The notes under the pieces are model-generated. The model searched no databases. It was given only the letters and a program-made list of their open reading frames with translations, and was not told the DNA's origin. Of a stretch of DNA of 64,000 nt, positions 24,683-33,026 are shown in pieces. The stretch's first letter is position 1, and every line of letters starts with the position of its first letter. This DNA comes from Dehalococcoidia bacterium (GTDB taxonomy: Bacteria; Chloroflexota; Dehalococcoidia; E44-bin15): contig JBAZMV010000001.1 in the NCBI GenBank assembly GCA_041649635.1, positions 310,001 through 374,000 of the forward strand. The letters run 5' to 3'. The position numbers were made by a program, and so were the translations under genes.

Positions 24683-26616
24683 AAACTTTGTCTGATTCTT
24701 CACCGGAGATGACATCAAAAGAAGCTACTCCCATCTCACCCGAGGCTGGAGGAAACGATAATATACATTCAACTCCAGTCCGAAGGATGTTCGCACGCCG
24801 GCGGCACCTTCTCGCACTGGCAGCCCTGGTTATTATCTTCCTTGCCACGGCTATCTGGAACCTGGGAGATATCCGCATGCCCGCCTCTGACTTCTCCCCT
24901 CAGAGTGATCCGGAGGAAGTATATTTAGACTTGGGCGATACCGTCCATGTAGACAGAGTCTACTTCCTCATTCAGGATTACAGCAGGGTTGATGTTGATA
25001 TCTACTGGGGCACTGCGAACAATTGGACCTTCGCTAGAAATTCTCAGTACCACGACATCTGCCGCAAGTGGGAATATGCCGATCTGGGCCAGGATACCAG
25101 GTATATCCGTCTCGCCTTTAAAGGAAACTCCGGACTAATAGGTGAAGTGGCCGTTTTCTCGGGGGAAAACAAGCTTGCCATAAGCGGCATCTCAACAACG
25201 GGCAATGTAACGACAGCTAACGCCCTCATCGACGAGCAGCATCTTGTAAACAATCCCGGAGCATCCAGGTCAACCACGTATTTCGACGAAATATACTACG
25301 TTCGGGCGGCGGAAGCCTACCTGAATTACAATGAGATAACGGATTGGAAAGGCCAGACGAGCTGGGACCATCCGCCGCTGAGCAAGCTGATAATCGCTGC
25401 CAGTATAGGTATTTTTGGTCATAATCCATTCGCCTGGCGCATCGCGGGAGTTCTCTTTGCCGCTCTAGCAATCGTTCTCATTTTCCTGCTCGCAAGGCGC
25501 ATGTTCGGGACCCCGCGGGCCGGGCTTATCGCCGCTTTCCTGCTCACATTCGACTGCATGCACTTCGCGCAGGCCAGGATCGCTACTCCGGATACTTTTA
25601 TCATCCTCTTTTATATAGGAATGGTCTATTTCTTCTACCGATACTTGCAGGATACAGCTCACGGAGGCAAGTTCCTTTTCTGGAGCCTGTTATTCTTCGG
25701 CCTCGGATTTTCCACTAAGTGGTTTGTAATGTACGGCTTTGTGGGCTTGATGCTGCTGCTGGTCATTCAGAAGGTGCGCGAAAGGAAGATCGGAAAAGGT
25801 GAAATAGCCTGGTTCGTAGCCGGCCTGGGGGCATCGGTAGCCGTCTATATGTTTTCCTATATAATCTATTTTGTCGCTCCCCTGGAACACGGCAATCCTG
25901 AAAACGGCTGGTGGAAGATACAGTGGGATAGTTTCATGTTCCATTCCACTCTGTCGTCACCCCATCCAAGCGGCTCACCCTGGTACACCTGGCCACTGAT
26001 GCTGAACCCGGTATGGTTCTACGTAGGATACTTCCCTAACACCCGCGCTTATATCGCCAGTTTCGGCAACGCGGCCCTGTGGTGGATGACAATACCGGCG
26101 ATGACCTCTACTATGCTTATTGTCATCAACTGGTTTGCAAACAGCTTGAAGGGCAGGGCTGAGAATTCCGTCGCAGGGTCTGACTATCTCCTTTCACACG
26201 TTATAGGCAAGAAACACACCGTCATGGTAGTCATCAGATGGCTTGCCAGTATTCTGCTCCGAACCATAAATATAACTTCAAGGGTCCTCAGTCACCTATG
26301 GCGCGAGCTCGGCGACAAACGCGAGGTTGCTTTGTTTATCCTCATACCGTTCCTCGCTCAATGGCTCTTCTTTATACCTATCAGCCGGGTGGTCTTCCTA
26401 TATCATTTCTATCCGAGTTTGATCTTCGTCATTCTTGCAATCACCCTGTGGGCTGAGTGGTTGTGGAAAAGATTCAGGTGGGGGAAATGGGTTGTAGAAA
26501 CCTATCTTGTTCTTAATGTCGCATGCTTTATCTTCTGCTTCCCCGCAATATCAGGATTGCCCATGTCAAACGCCTACTGGGATATGATGCAATGGATGGT
26601 GCACTGGATATGGTAG
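24679..26616 (+). CDS. PMT-family (GT39) glycosyltransferase with an N-terminal beta domain
   Basis: 645 residues. After TM1 (about 42-62) comes a soluble region of about 120 residues (70-190: VYLDLGDTVHVDRVYF, WEYADLGQDTRYIRLAF) that resembles a discoidin/F5-8C-type carbohydrate-binding fold. PMT motifs follow: TYFDEIYYVRAAEAYL with the catalytic acidic pair, SWDHPPLSKL and FDCMHFAQARIATPD. A further outer loop has HSTLSSPHPSGSPWYTWPL. It is probably a protein O-mannosyltransferase-like enzyme using a polyprenyl-phosphate sugar. The inserted lectin-like domain is unusual for the family. It overlaps the preceding gene by 4 bp. Confidence 0.85.
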   Translation: MKTLSDSSPEMTSKEATPISPEAGGNDNIHSTPVRRMFARRRHLLALAALVIIFLATAIWNLGDIRMPASDFSPQSDPEEVYLDLGDTVHVDRVYFLIQDYSRVDVDIYWGTANNWTFARNSQYHDICRKWEYADLGQDTRYIRLAFKGNSGLIGEVAVFSGENKLAISGISTTGNVTTANALIDEQHLVNNPGASRSTTYFDEIYYVRAAEAYLNYNEITDWKGQTSWDHPPLSKLIIAASIGIFGHNPFAWRIAGVLFAALAIVLIFLLARRMFGTPRAGLIAAFLLTFDCMHFAQARIATPDTFIILFYIGMVYFFYRYLQDTAHGGKFLFWSLLFFGLGFSTKWFVMYGFVGLMLLLVIQKVRERKIGKGEIAWFVAGLGASVAVYMFSYIIYFVAPLEHGNPENGWWKIQWDSFMFHSTLSSPHPSGSPWYTWPLMLNPVWFYVGYFPNTRAYIASFGNAALWWMTIPAMTSTMLIVINWFANSLKGRAENSVAGSDYLLSHVIGKKHTVMVVIRWLASILLRTINITSRVLSHLWRELGDKREVALFILIPFLAQWLFFIPISRVVFLYHFYPSLIFVILAITLWAEWLWKRFRWGKWVVETYLVLNVACFIFCFPAISGLPMSNAYWDMMQWMVHWIW

Positions 26617-26769
26617 GCCGGCAAATCTACGCCTGACCGGAAGCAGACATCTAGATCTCCCCTCGGACTGGAAACAGCCTGAAACACCCGGATTTATTCG
26701 ACCGCATAGGAAACGCATTATTCGCTGCCGACGTTGAATCAGGCGTAATACAGACTCATAAGTCAGCGA

Positions 26770-27792
26770 TTACAGCTTCTGAGACCTCTGATTACGGCCG
26801 ATCGCTTTCACTTTCGCGAGGGAGAAATTCTCTTTCCACAAGAACACAAAACCCAGCGCTATCACGGGGAAGAGGATAACGGCATGCAGGACGATGACAT
26901 AAGCGCTCACCGAAGCTTCATAAACCGAACTGGCAACTCCGGCAGGTATGAAGAGCATCATTGTCAGTTTGCAGAAATAATCGAAAGGACCGACGCCTCC
27001 GGGAGCAACGAATATGAGCGCCCAACTCAGACTAGCGACCGACGTGACCAGCAACATAATATAATACGGTTGCCCGAGATCGAAGGAACGGGCCGTCATG
27101 TAAAATAATCCCGCCTCGCACAGCCAGACCAGCACTGAGAATGTCAATGTAACAAGAAGCTGTTTCGGGCTGCGCATGAATCTCAAACCGTCTATCATAT
27201 TAAGCAGCCATGCCTTCACGGCGTCGCGCCATCTCCTGGGCAATATGAGCAGCAGAAAATTTATCACCCTGTTCCTGAACCGTTCTGAGAAAACAAGCAA
27301 AAAACATAGGAGCAATGCAACCGAAAAGAGGCCGGCCGCGACATCAACCGCCTGCTCGATCCTGCCGGATAAAGGGGCCACTATCGATATGAATAAAGCT
27401 AACACAAACAGTATTATCCCATCGAAAACCTGCTCGGCGACCATGGTTCCACCGACCGCCATCTTGCTTATGTTTTCTTTCTCTCCCAGAATATAAGCTC
27501 TGACAACTATACCGAGTCGCCCGGGTAATAAATTATTAACCATAAATCCGATGACCACCAGCGGGAATAGCCGAAAGGAAGAGAACTCTCCCAGCGGTTT
27601 CAGAAAAAATTTCCAGCGCCAGGCGCGGAGGTAGACGCCGCAGAAATAGATGAGCACGCCGGGGATGAGGTAGACGTAGTTCGCTTCCTTTAACGCCTGG
27701 CCCATCTCGGCAAAATCCGTCCTGTATAGAAACAGGAAAAGCAGAACCGCGGAGACCGCGGCACCAAGCAAGAAGTGCTTATTTCTTAACAA
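26770..27792 (-). CDS. Flippase-like membrane protein (UPF0104/LPG synthase TM family)
   Basis: 340 residues with about eight helices. The sequence FCGVYLRAWRWKFFLKP, NNLLPGRLGIVVRAYILG and PGGVGPFDYF are motifs of the COG0392 family (AglD/MprF N-domain-like), proposed to flip or transfer lipids. It starts at TTG 27792 with AAGGGGA upstream, 21 bp after ftsY, so it may be co-transcribed with ftsY. Converging with the glycosyltransferase run, it may belong to surface-lipid traffic. Confidence 0.82.
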   Translation of the reverse strand: MLRNKHFLLGAAVSAVLLFLFLYRTDFAEMGQALKEANYVYLIPGVLIYFCGVYLRAWRWKFFLKPLGEFSSFRLFPLVVIGFMVNNLLPGRLGIVVRAYILGEKENISKMAVGGTMVAEQVFDGIILFVLALFISIVAPLSGRIEQAVDVAAGLFSVALLLCFLLVFSERFRNRVINFLLLILPRRWRDAVKAWLLNMIDGLRFMRSPKQLLVTLTFSVLVWLCEAGLFYMTARSFDLGQPYYIMLLVTSVASLSWALIFVAPGGVGPFDYFCKLTMMLFIPAGVASSVYEASVSAYVIVLHAVILFPVIALGFVFLWKENFSLAKVKAIGRNQRSQKL

Positions 27793-27813
27793 CTATATTC
27801 CCCTTTTCGTCGA

Positions 27814-28716
27814 TCAAGAGGAAAGCTCCTCGACGAATGCCTGCGCGTCGAACGGGGCGATATCGTCTATGCCCTCGCCAGTTCCGACATACAAGATCGG
27901 TATCTTGAGCTGATCGCAGATCGCCAGCACGATGCCGCCTCTGGCCGTGCCGTCCAGCTTGGTCAGAATGATCCCAGTCACATCGACGGCTTCGGTGAAA
28001 TACTTGGCCTGGGAAAGGCCGTTCTGCCCCGTAGTAGCGTCCAGAACGAGGAATACCTCGTGGGGAGCGCCGGGATCGCTGCGGGAGATGACCCGCTTTA
28101 TCTTCTTCATCTCCTCCATGAGATTGAACTTGGTGTGCAGCCTCCCCGCGGTATCTATCAGCAGCACGTCCGCCCCGCGCGCCCGCGCCGCCTCCAGGCC
28201 GTCGAATACCACCGCCCCGGGGTCGGCGCCCGATTTGTGATAGACGACATCGGCCCCGATGCGTTCTCCCAGGATCCGTATCTGCTCGATAGCCGCAGCG
28301 CGGAACGTGTCCGCAGCGGCGATTATTACCTTTTTCCCCTTCTTAATATATATGTTCCCCAGCTTGGCAGTGGACAGCGTCTTGCCGGTGCCGTTAACGC
28401 CGACCGCCAGCACGATCAGCGGCCGGGCTGAAGCATGCTTCTCCTCCGATGGAATCGATACGTTCAGGATATCGACCATCTCCTGCTTGAGCGCAACGTA
28501 CACCTGATCGCTGCTGTCCAGCTTCTCGCTCCTGGCCCTGCTTCTAACGCGCTCGATCAGTTTCGCGGCGGTGTCCATCCCGACATCCGCCGAAATCAAT
28601 AACTCCTCCAGATCATCCCAGAGCGTATCCTCTATCGCGCTCCGTTCAAAAAGCGTGGTTACCTTGCTGAACCAGCCTTCCTTGCTTTTCTTCAGTACCT
28701 TATCGAATATTCCCAC
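27814..28716 (-). CDS. ftsY: Signal recognition particle receptor FtsY
   Basis: SRP GTPase that docks ribosome-SRP complexes to the membrane. A short N domain starts with an amphipathic helix (GIFDKVLKKSKEGW) that can bind lipids; the long acidic A domain is missing. G motifs are GVNGTGKTLSTAKL (G1), DTAGRLHTK (G3) and TKLDGTARGG (G4/G5). 300 residues, a normal short FtsY. GTG 28716 has GAGG about 9 nt upstream. It follows pabC on the same strand. Confidence 0.96.
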   Translation of the reverse strand: MGIFDKVLKKSKEGWFSKVTTLFERSAIEDTLWDDLEELLISADVGMDTAAKLIERVRSRARSEKLDSSDQVYVALKQEMVDILNVSIPSEEKHASARPLIVLAVGVNGTGKTLSTAKLGNIYIKKGKKVIIAAADTFRAAAIEQIRILGERIGADVVYHKSGADPGAVVFDGLEAARARGADVLLIDTAGRLHTKFNLMEEMKKIKRVISRSDPGAPHEVFLVLDATTGQNGLSQAKYFTEAVDVTGIILTKLDGTARGGIVLAICDQLKIPILYVGTGEGIDDIAPFDAQAFVEELSS

Positions 28717-28768
28717 TGATGTAACCTCGCTTAAATTCAGCTATGATAACACGGTCTTGCAAGCACGG

Positions 28769-29632
28769 TCAACGAATGGAAGACCAGGTCAGCTTCCTGT
28801 ATTCCGCAGTAAGAAGCTCGGTGATTTTGCCGCGACAGCCCATACCGACCTCTCTGCCTTCAATCGAAGCGACTGGCATTATCTCGATGACCGAGTTCGT
28901 TATAAATACCTCTTGCGCCTTCTTCAGTCTTTCCACACCGATCGACTCCTGCATTAACTCGATGTCGAGCTTTGCGGCCAGATCGATGACGATGCCGCGC
29001 GTGATGCCGGGTAGTATTCCAGCGTCTACCGGAGGAGTTACGACCCTGCCTGATTCGACTATTAATATATTGCTGGCGCTGCACTCGGCCACGCAGCCAT
29101 CGGTATTGAGCAGTATGGCCTCGTCGCATCCGGCGCCGACGGCCTCTGTGTGAGCCAGCATGTTCTCCATATACCCCAGCGTCTTCATGCGGCACAGCGG
29201 AGACTTGTTGTTCCTTCTGATGCTGGCGATGGAGGTACGCAGGCCTTTTGAATATTTCTCGACAGACGGAAGAGAAAGCGCCTCAACAGTAATTATTGTT
29301 GTAAGATTTCCGGTCGACGGAAGGGCGATACCGCGGCTGCCCTCACCCGCCGTGACCGTCAACCTGATGCGCGCATCTTCAAGGCCGTTAGCCTTGAGCG
29401 TCGTCAACACGCCGCCCTCCAGTTTTTCAGGCTCAAGCGCCTCTTTTATGCCCAGGAAGGCCGCCGAATCGGCCAGGCGGGCTATGTGACGGTCGAGATA
29501 AAAAACGCGGCCGTTGTAAGAACGCATCGTTTCAAAAAGACCGTAGCCGTAGAGGAAACCGCGATCGAAGGCCGATATGCGAGCCTTGTCCCTGCTAACG
29601 AGCTCGCCGTTGATATAGACCAACTGCTCCAT
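28769..29632 (-). CDS. pabC: Class IV PLP aminotransferase, probable aminodeoxychorismate lyase
   Basis: Fold-type IV PLP enzyme of 287 residues. N terminus VYINGELVSRDKARISAFDRGFLYG, the PLP lysine in RMKTLGYMENML, and ECSASNILIV are family motifs. Sequence alone cannot separate 4-amino-4-deoxychorismate lyase from branched-chain or D-amino acid aminotransferases. The tight pabB-x-pabA-pabC order, starting 2 bp after pabA, points to the lyase that gives p-aminobenzoate for folate, needed here as the methyl carrier of the acs pathway. Confidence 0.85.
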   Translation of the reverse strand: MEQLVYINGELVSRDKARISAFDRGFLYGYGLFETMRSYNGRVFYLDRHIARLADSAAFLGIKEALEPEKLEGGVLTTLKANGLEDARIRLTVTAGEGSRGIALPSTGNLTTIITVEALSLPSVEKYSKGLRTSIASIRRNNKSPLCRMKTLGYMENMLAHTEAVGAGCDEAILLNTDGCVAECSASNILIVESGRVVTPPVDAGILPGITRGIVIDLAAKLDIELMQESIGVERLKKAQEVFITNSVIEIMPVASIEGREVGMGCRGKITELLTAEYRKLTWSSIR

Positions 29633-29634
29633 CT

Positions 29635-30225
29635 CTAAAAATCCTCACCCCATACCGGGCTGGAGATAGCGAGAAAGCGACCTATCATATCGTATCCGGC
29701 CGGGGTCAGCACAGACTCGGGATGGAATTGCACGCCCTCGACCGCATACCGCCGATGGCGGATGCCCATGATATGACCGTCCGACGTGGAGGCTGTGACG
29801 GCGACGTCGTCGCACAGCGTACCCGGACACACGGCGAGCGAATGATAGCGTCCCGCATCGAAGGGATTTTCCACGCCGGAATATATGGTGTTGCCGTCAT
29901 GGTATATGAGCGACGGCTTCCCGTGAACCGGGCGCGTCCGCTCGATGCGCCCCCCGTACACATACCCGATGCACTGATGCCCCAGGCAAACCCCCAGGAT
30001 CGGAACCCGGCCGGCAAAGTGACGCACCACATCGTTCGATACGCCCGCCTCCAGAGGCGACTTCGGCCCGGGCGATATGATGATATGAGACGCGCTCATG
30101 CGCTCGATATCTTCGACTGCGATAGCATCGTTCCTGTACACCGTCGGCTCGTATCCGGCGCGCCCGACATACTGCGCCAGGTTGAAGACGAAAGAATCGT
30201 AATTGTCGATTATAAGAACCGCCAC
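29635..30225 (-). CDS. pabA: Aminodeoxychorismate/anthranilate synthase glutamine amidotransferase
   Basis: Class I glutaminase supplying ammonia to the synthase subunit. The nucleophile elbow GVCLGHQ, the IISPGPKSP oxyanion strand and the C-terminal His-Glu in VQFHPES are present. 196 residues. GTG 30225 comes 2 bp after the preceding gene, with GGAAG in that gene's end. In many bacteria one subunit serves both PabB and TrpE; the neighbouring PabB favours the folate role. Confidence 0.92.
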   Translation of the reverse strand: MAVLIIDNYDSFVFNLAQYVGRAGYEPTVYRNDAIAVEDIERMSASHIIISPGPKSPLEAGVSNDVVRHFAGRVPILGVCLGHQCIGYVYGGRIERTRPVHGKPSLIYHDGNTIYSGVENPFDAGRYHSLAVCPGTLCDDVAVTASTSDGHIMGIRHRRYAVEGVQFHPESVLTPAGYDMIGRFLAISSPVWGEDF

Positions 30226-30227
30226 GT

Positions 30228-30515
30228 CTAAGCTTCCAGACGTTTCTTCATTTCGTTTATCGTCTCCTGGAAACGCTCGGCCGTCTTGGCCGCGTGCAGC
30301 ATCTCCCTCTGCAGGCCCTTCATCTTCTTTTGCAGGTCCTCTATCATCTGGGCGGAATCATCCGTCCCCGCGGATATAAGCTCAAGGTCGAGCTGAAAGT
30401 CGCGCAGGAAACCTTGGGACACCTCGATGAACTGTTTGAACCCGCTAACGATCTTGGGCAGCGTATTGATGATCAAATCCTCGTTAGACCCCGCGGGATA
30501 TTTTCTTGCCGACAT
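30228..30515 (-). CDS. Coiled-coil protein, 95 aa, unknown
   Basis: Sits exactly between pabB and pabA: the start is 1-2 bp past the pabB stop and the stop is 2 bp before pabA. A good AAGGAG ribosome binding site precedes ATG. The N-terminal half reads as a helix (TLPKIVSGFKQFIEVSQGFL); residues 55-95 are a heptad-rich coiled coil (QMIEDLQKKMKGLQREML). No family is recognised. The tight packing suggests co-expression with, and possibly a scaffold role for, the PabA-PabB complex, but that is speculation. Confidence 0.75.
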   Translation of the reverse strand: MSARKYPAGSNEDLIINTLPKIVSGFKQFIEVSQGFLRDFQLDLELISAGTDDSAQMIEDLQKKMKGLQREMLHAAKTAERFQETINEMKKRLEA

Positions 30516-30516
30516 A

Positions 30517-32001
30517 TCAACTCCTTAAACTTCCGGCCGTATTCTTCAAACCCAGCGCCGCCGTGAGCGCCCGCGCCTTGTCCAGCGTCTCCTGATACTC
30601 CATCGCCGGATCGGAATCCGCTACGATGCCGCCTCCGACCTGAAAGCAGACCCTGTCACCTTTGATGACGAAGGTGCGTATCACGATATTCAGGTCCATG
30701 CCGCCGTCGAATCCCAGGTAGCCGACCGAGCCGGTATAGATGCCCCTCTTCGTAGGCTCGAGCTCATCTATTATCTCCATGGCCCGCACCTTGGGCGCGC
30801 CTGTTATCGACCCGCCGGGGAAGGCGGCCTTGAGCAGATCGATCCTGTCGTTGCCCCGTCCGAGCTTGCCTTCGACGGTGGATGTAAGCTGAAACACCGT
30901 CGCGTATTTTTCCAGTGTGCACAAATCATCGACCTTTACCGAGCCGTATTCGCACACCCTGCCGAGGTCGTTCCTCTCCAGGTCCACGATCATGATATTC
31001 TCGGCGCGATCCTTCCCGCTGCTCAAAAGCTCGGCGGCAAGCGCCTCGTCCTCGGCCGGCGACCGCCCCCTCGGGCGCGTGCCCTTCATCGGCCTGGTCT
31101 CGACGCGGCCGCCCGAAACGCGCAGGAACCTCTCGGGAGAAGCGCCTGCGACGGTAACATCCCCGAAATTCAGGTAGCAGGCGAAGGGTGCCGGGCTCTC
31201 GCCGCGCAGCCGCAGATACAATTCATACGGGTCGCAGGGCAGTTTCGATTCGAAGCGCTGCGACAGGTTCACCTGAAAGATGTCGCCGTTCGCTATGTAT
31301 TCTATAGCGGCTTCCACCGCCTTGATATATTCATCGCGCGTGAAGTTGGAGTAAACCTCCGCCCCGTTTTGCGATTCTATAACCCGAAGGCGAGACGACT
31401 TTTCTCCAGCATGTCCCCTATCAGCACTTCGACCGTTACTACATACAAGCTGTTTCAGCTCCTCGACGCGCTGTCCAGCTTTTCTCTCCCTTCGAATTTC
31501 ATCGACCTCCGGCAGTCCCGTGGAAACGACGTAAGCTTTATTCTCGACATGATCGTAAGCGATGACGGAATCATAGAAAGCCACGCAGCAGTCTGGAATC
31601 ATCATATCATCCGTCGCGGTAGCCGGCAGCTTCTCGATAAAGTGGCACAGGTCGTATCCGAAATAACCGACAGCCCCTCCCGCAAACGGCACCGGACACC
31701 TCGACGAATCGATGTTATATCGAGCCAGTTGCTCCCTTAAAATTTCGAAGGGATTGCCGCTGACATAAATCCTTTCGTCGCGCGAAACGAGACTGGTTTC
31801 ACTGCCGCGGCTGATGAGCACAAGAAAAGGGTCGCTGCCGATGAAAGAATACCGACCCAGGCCGTATGGATTGATGCCGCTGTCCAGAAAGAAACTCCAA
31901 GTATAATCCTTGATAACCCTGAAAGCATCTTGGGCATCGATACAGTCTGTCAACTCTTCGATGAAAGGATGATTATTCGAGCGGCTCCGGATGCTTGCCA
32001 T
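30517..32001 (-). CDS. pabB: Aminodeoxychorismate synthase component I
   Basis: Chorismate-using enzyme of 494 residues. In the catalytic core, RPMKGTRPRG carries the lysine typical of PabB (PIKGT), where anthranilate synthase TrpE has alanine (PIAGT). PGGSITGAPKVRAMEIID also reads as PabB (TrpE usually has GTVSGAPK). DLERNDLGRV and YQVGGGIVADS-like sequence complete the site. The first 200 residues form the N-terminal domain. With pabA and pabC downstream it makes p-aminobenzoate for tetrahydrofolate. Confidence 0.93.
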   Translation of the reverse strand: MASIRSRSNNHPFIEELTDCIDAQDAFRVIKDYTWSFFLDSGINPYGLGRYSFIGSDPFLVLISRGSETSLVSRDERIYVSGNPFEILREQLARYNIDSSRCPVPFAGGAVGYFGYDLCHFIEKLPATATDDMMIPDCCVAFYDSVIAYDHVENKAYVVSTGLPEVDEIRRERKAGQRVEELKQLVCSNGRSADRGHAGEKSSRLRVIESQNGAEVYSNFTRDEYIKAVEAAIEYIANGDIFQVNLSQRFESKLPCDPYELYLRLRGESPAPFACYLNFGDVTVAGASPERFLRVSGGRVETRPMKGTRPRGRSPAEDEALAAELLSSGKDRAENIMIVDLERNDLGRVCEYGSVKVDDLCTLEKYATVFQLTSTVEGKLGRGNDRIDLLKAAFPGGSITGAPKVRAMEIIDELEPTKRGIYTGSVGYLGFDGGMDLNIVIRTFVIKGDRVCFQVGGGIVADSDPAMEYQETLDKARALTAALGLKNTAGSLRS

Positions 32002-32020
32002 GAGTCGTCTACCTTGAGCC

Positions 32021-32959
32021 TTACTGGATGGTCAGCCTGGTAATTTCCACAGGTTGCGCTTTCCTTTTCACGAGCTTAAGCCGCAGCAATATAAAGAACA
32101 CCAGCGACAGGAGAAGAAGCGGCAGCCAGGAAAGCACAAACGTCGCCAGCATCATTACGGAGAAAGCGATAGCGGTAAACGCCATGGGGATATAATCCTC
32201 ATACGGCTCCATATCCTCCTGCACCTCTTCGTCCAGATAGAGGCGTAATTTCTGCAGTATCTCCTGCTTTTGCGGATAGGTCATGCTTGCCGGCACAACC
32301 CTGTCTATTATGTGATTTTCCGCGAACTCGACCAGGGTGCTTATGCTCTCATCCGTAAGGTTGAATCCCTCCCTGTCTATGCGGTCCGCATACCCGAAAT
32401 AAAAACTGGTACATGCCAGGCCGACGAGAACGACCAGGAAAATGGTCTGGCTGCTGCGTATTTGCCACACGGAAAACCTTATGCGATGAGCGATCTCCGT
32501 CCTGACCCCGGCAAGATAAATAAGCCCCATGACGAAATAGATAGCCGACACCACCAGGCTGAGTATCGAAATCTCAAACGTGAGGAACAAAGCTAATGAA
32601 GAGACGAGGAAGCAAAGCGCCGCCACCCAGAACGGGCGGATCAAAATGGCTACGAATCCGGCGGCTACCGCGACGGCGGCGAAAGACCCCATCACGCACA
32701 AGCCCAGGCGAATAGACTCCCACCAGCTCCACGACCCCGGATACAGATGCACGTAGCCGTCCCCGGCCCACTTCAGCGCAAGGCCAAAGAAAGCTCCGAC
32801 CCCAGCCAGCAGCAGACCGAAAACTACAACCTTTATCAGCCATGGGAATTTATCGCGTTTCCTGCCGCTCTTGGCATGCTCCGAGTAATCCGGCGGGAAA
32901 TCCTCCCCATCCATCCATTTCTTCTTTGCCCGCGGTTTCCTAAAGTTCAGCATCTTCAT
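32021..32959 (-). CDS. Membrane protein, 312 aa, unknown
   Basis: A basic cytosolic N terminus (KPRAKKKWMDGEDFPPDY) is followed by hydrophobic segments at about 42-62, 85-108, 112-130, 133-150 and 172-192. A soluble loop of about 65 residues (ADRIDREGFNLTDESISTL to EPYEDYIP) precedes two more helices and a short tail. The RBS GGAGG lies 6 nt before ATG 32959. No family is recognised. It lies between the HerA gene (68 bp upstream) and pabB (19 bp downstream) on the same strand. Confidence 0.78.
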   Translation of the reverse strand: MKMLNFRKPRAKKKWMDGEDFPPDYSEHAKSGRKRDKFPWLIKVVVFGLLLAGVGAFFGLALKWAGDGYVHLYPGSWSWWESIRLGLCVMGSFAAVAVAAGFVAILIRPFWVAALCFLVSSLALFLTFEISILSLVVSAIYFVMGLIYLAGVRTEIAHRIRFSVWQIRSSQTIFLVVLVGLACTSFYFGYADRIDREGFNLTDESISTLVEFAENHIIDRVVPASMTYPQKQEILQKLRLYLDEEVQEDMEPYEDYIPMAFTAIAFSVMMLATFVLSWLPLLLLSLVFFILLRLKLVKRKAQPVEITRLTIQ

Positions 32960-32974
32960 TCTCCACCTCCTTGC

Positions 32975-33020
32975 AGCCCTGTCACCTCCCCCTTAGCAAA
33001 GGGGGAATGAGGGGGATTTC
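32975..33020. repeat. CCCCCTT-type inverted repeat
   Basis: CTCCCCCTT and AAGGGGG form a short stem, followed by AATGAGGGGGATTT. The same layout (CCCCCTTT, AAAGGGGG, A-rich gap, AGGGGGATTT) recurs at 41655-41694, so it is a second small dispersed repeat family. It sits just 3' of the HerA gene on the minus strand. Confidence 0.55.
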
Positions 33021-33026
33021 AAATAC

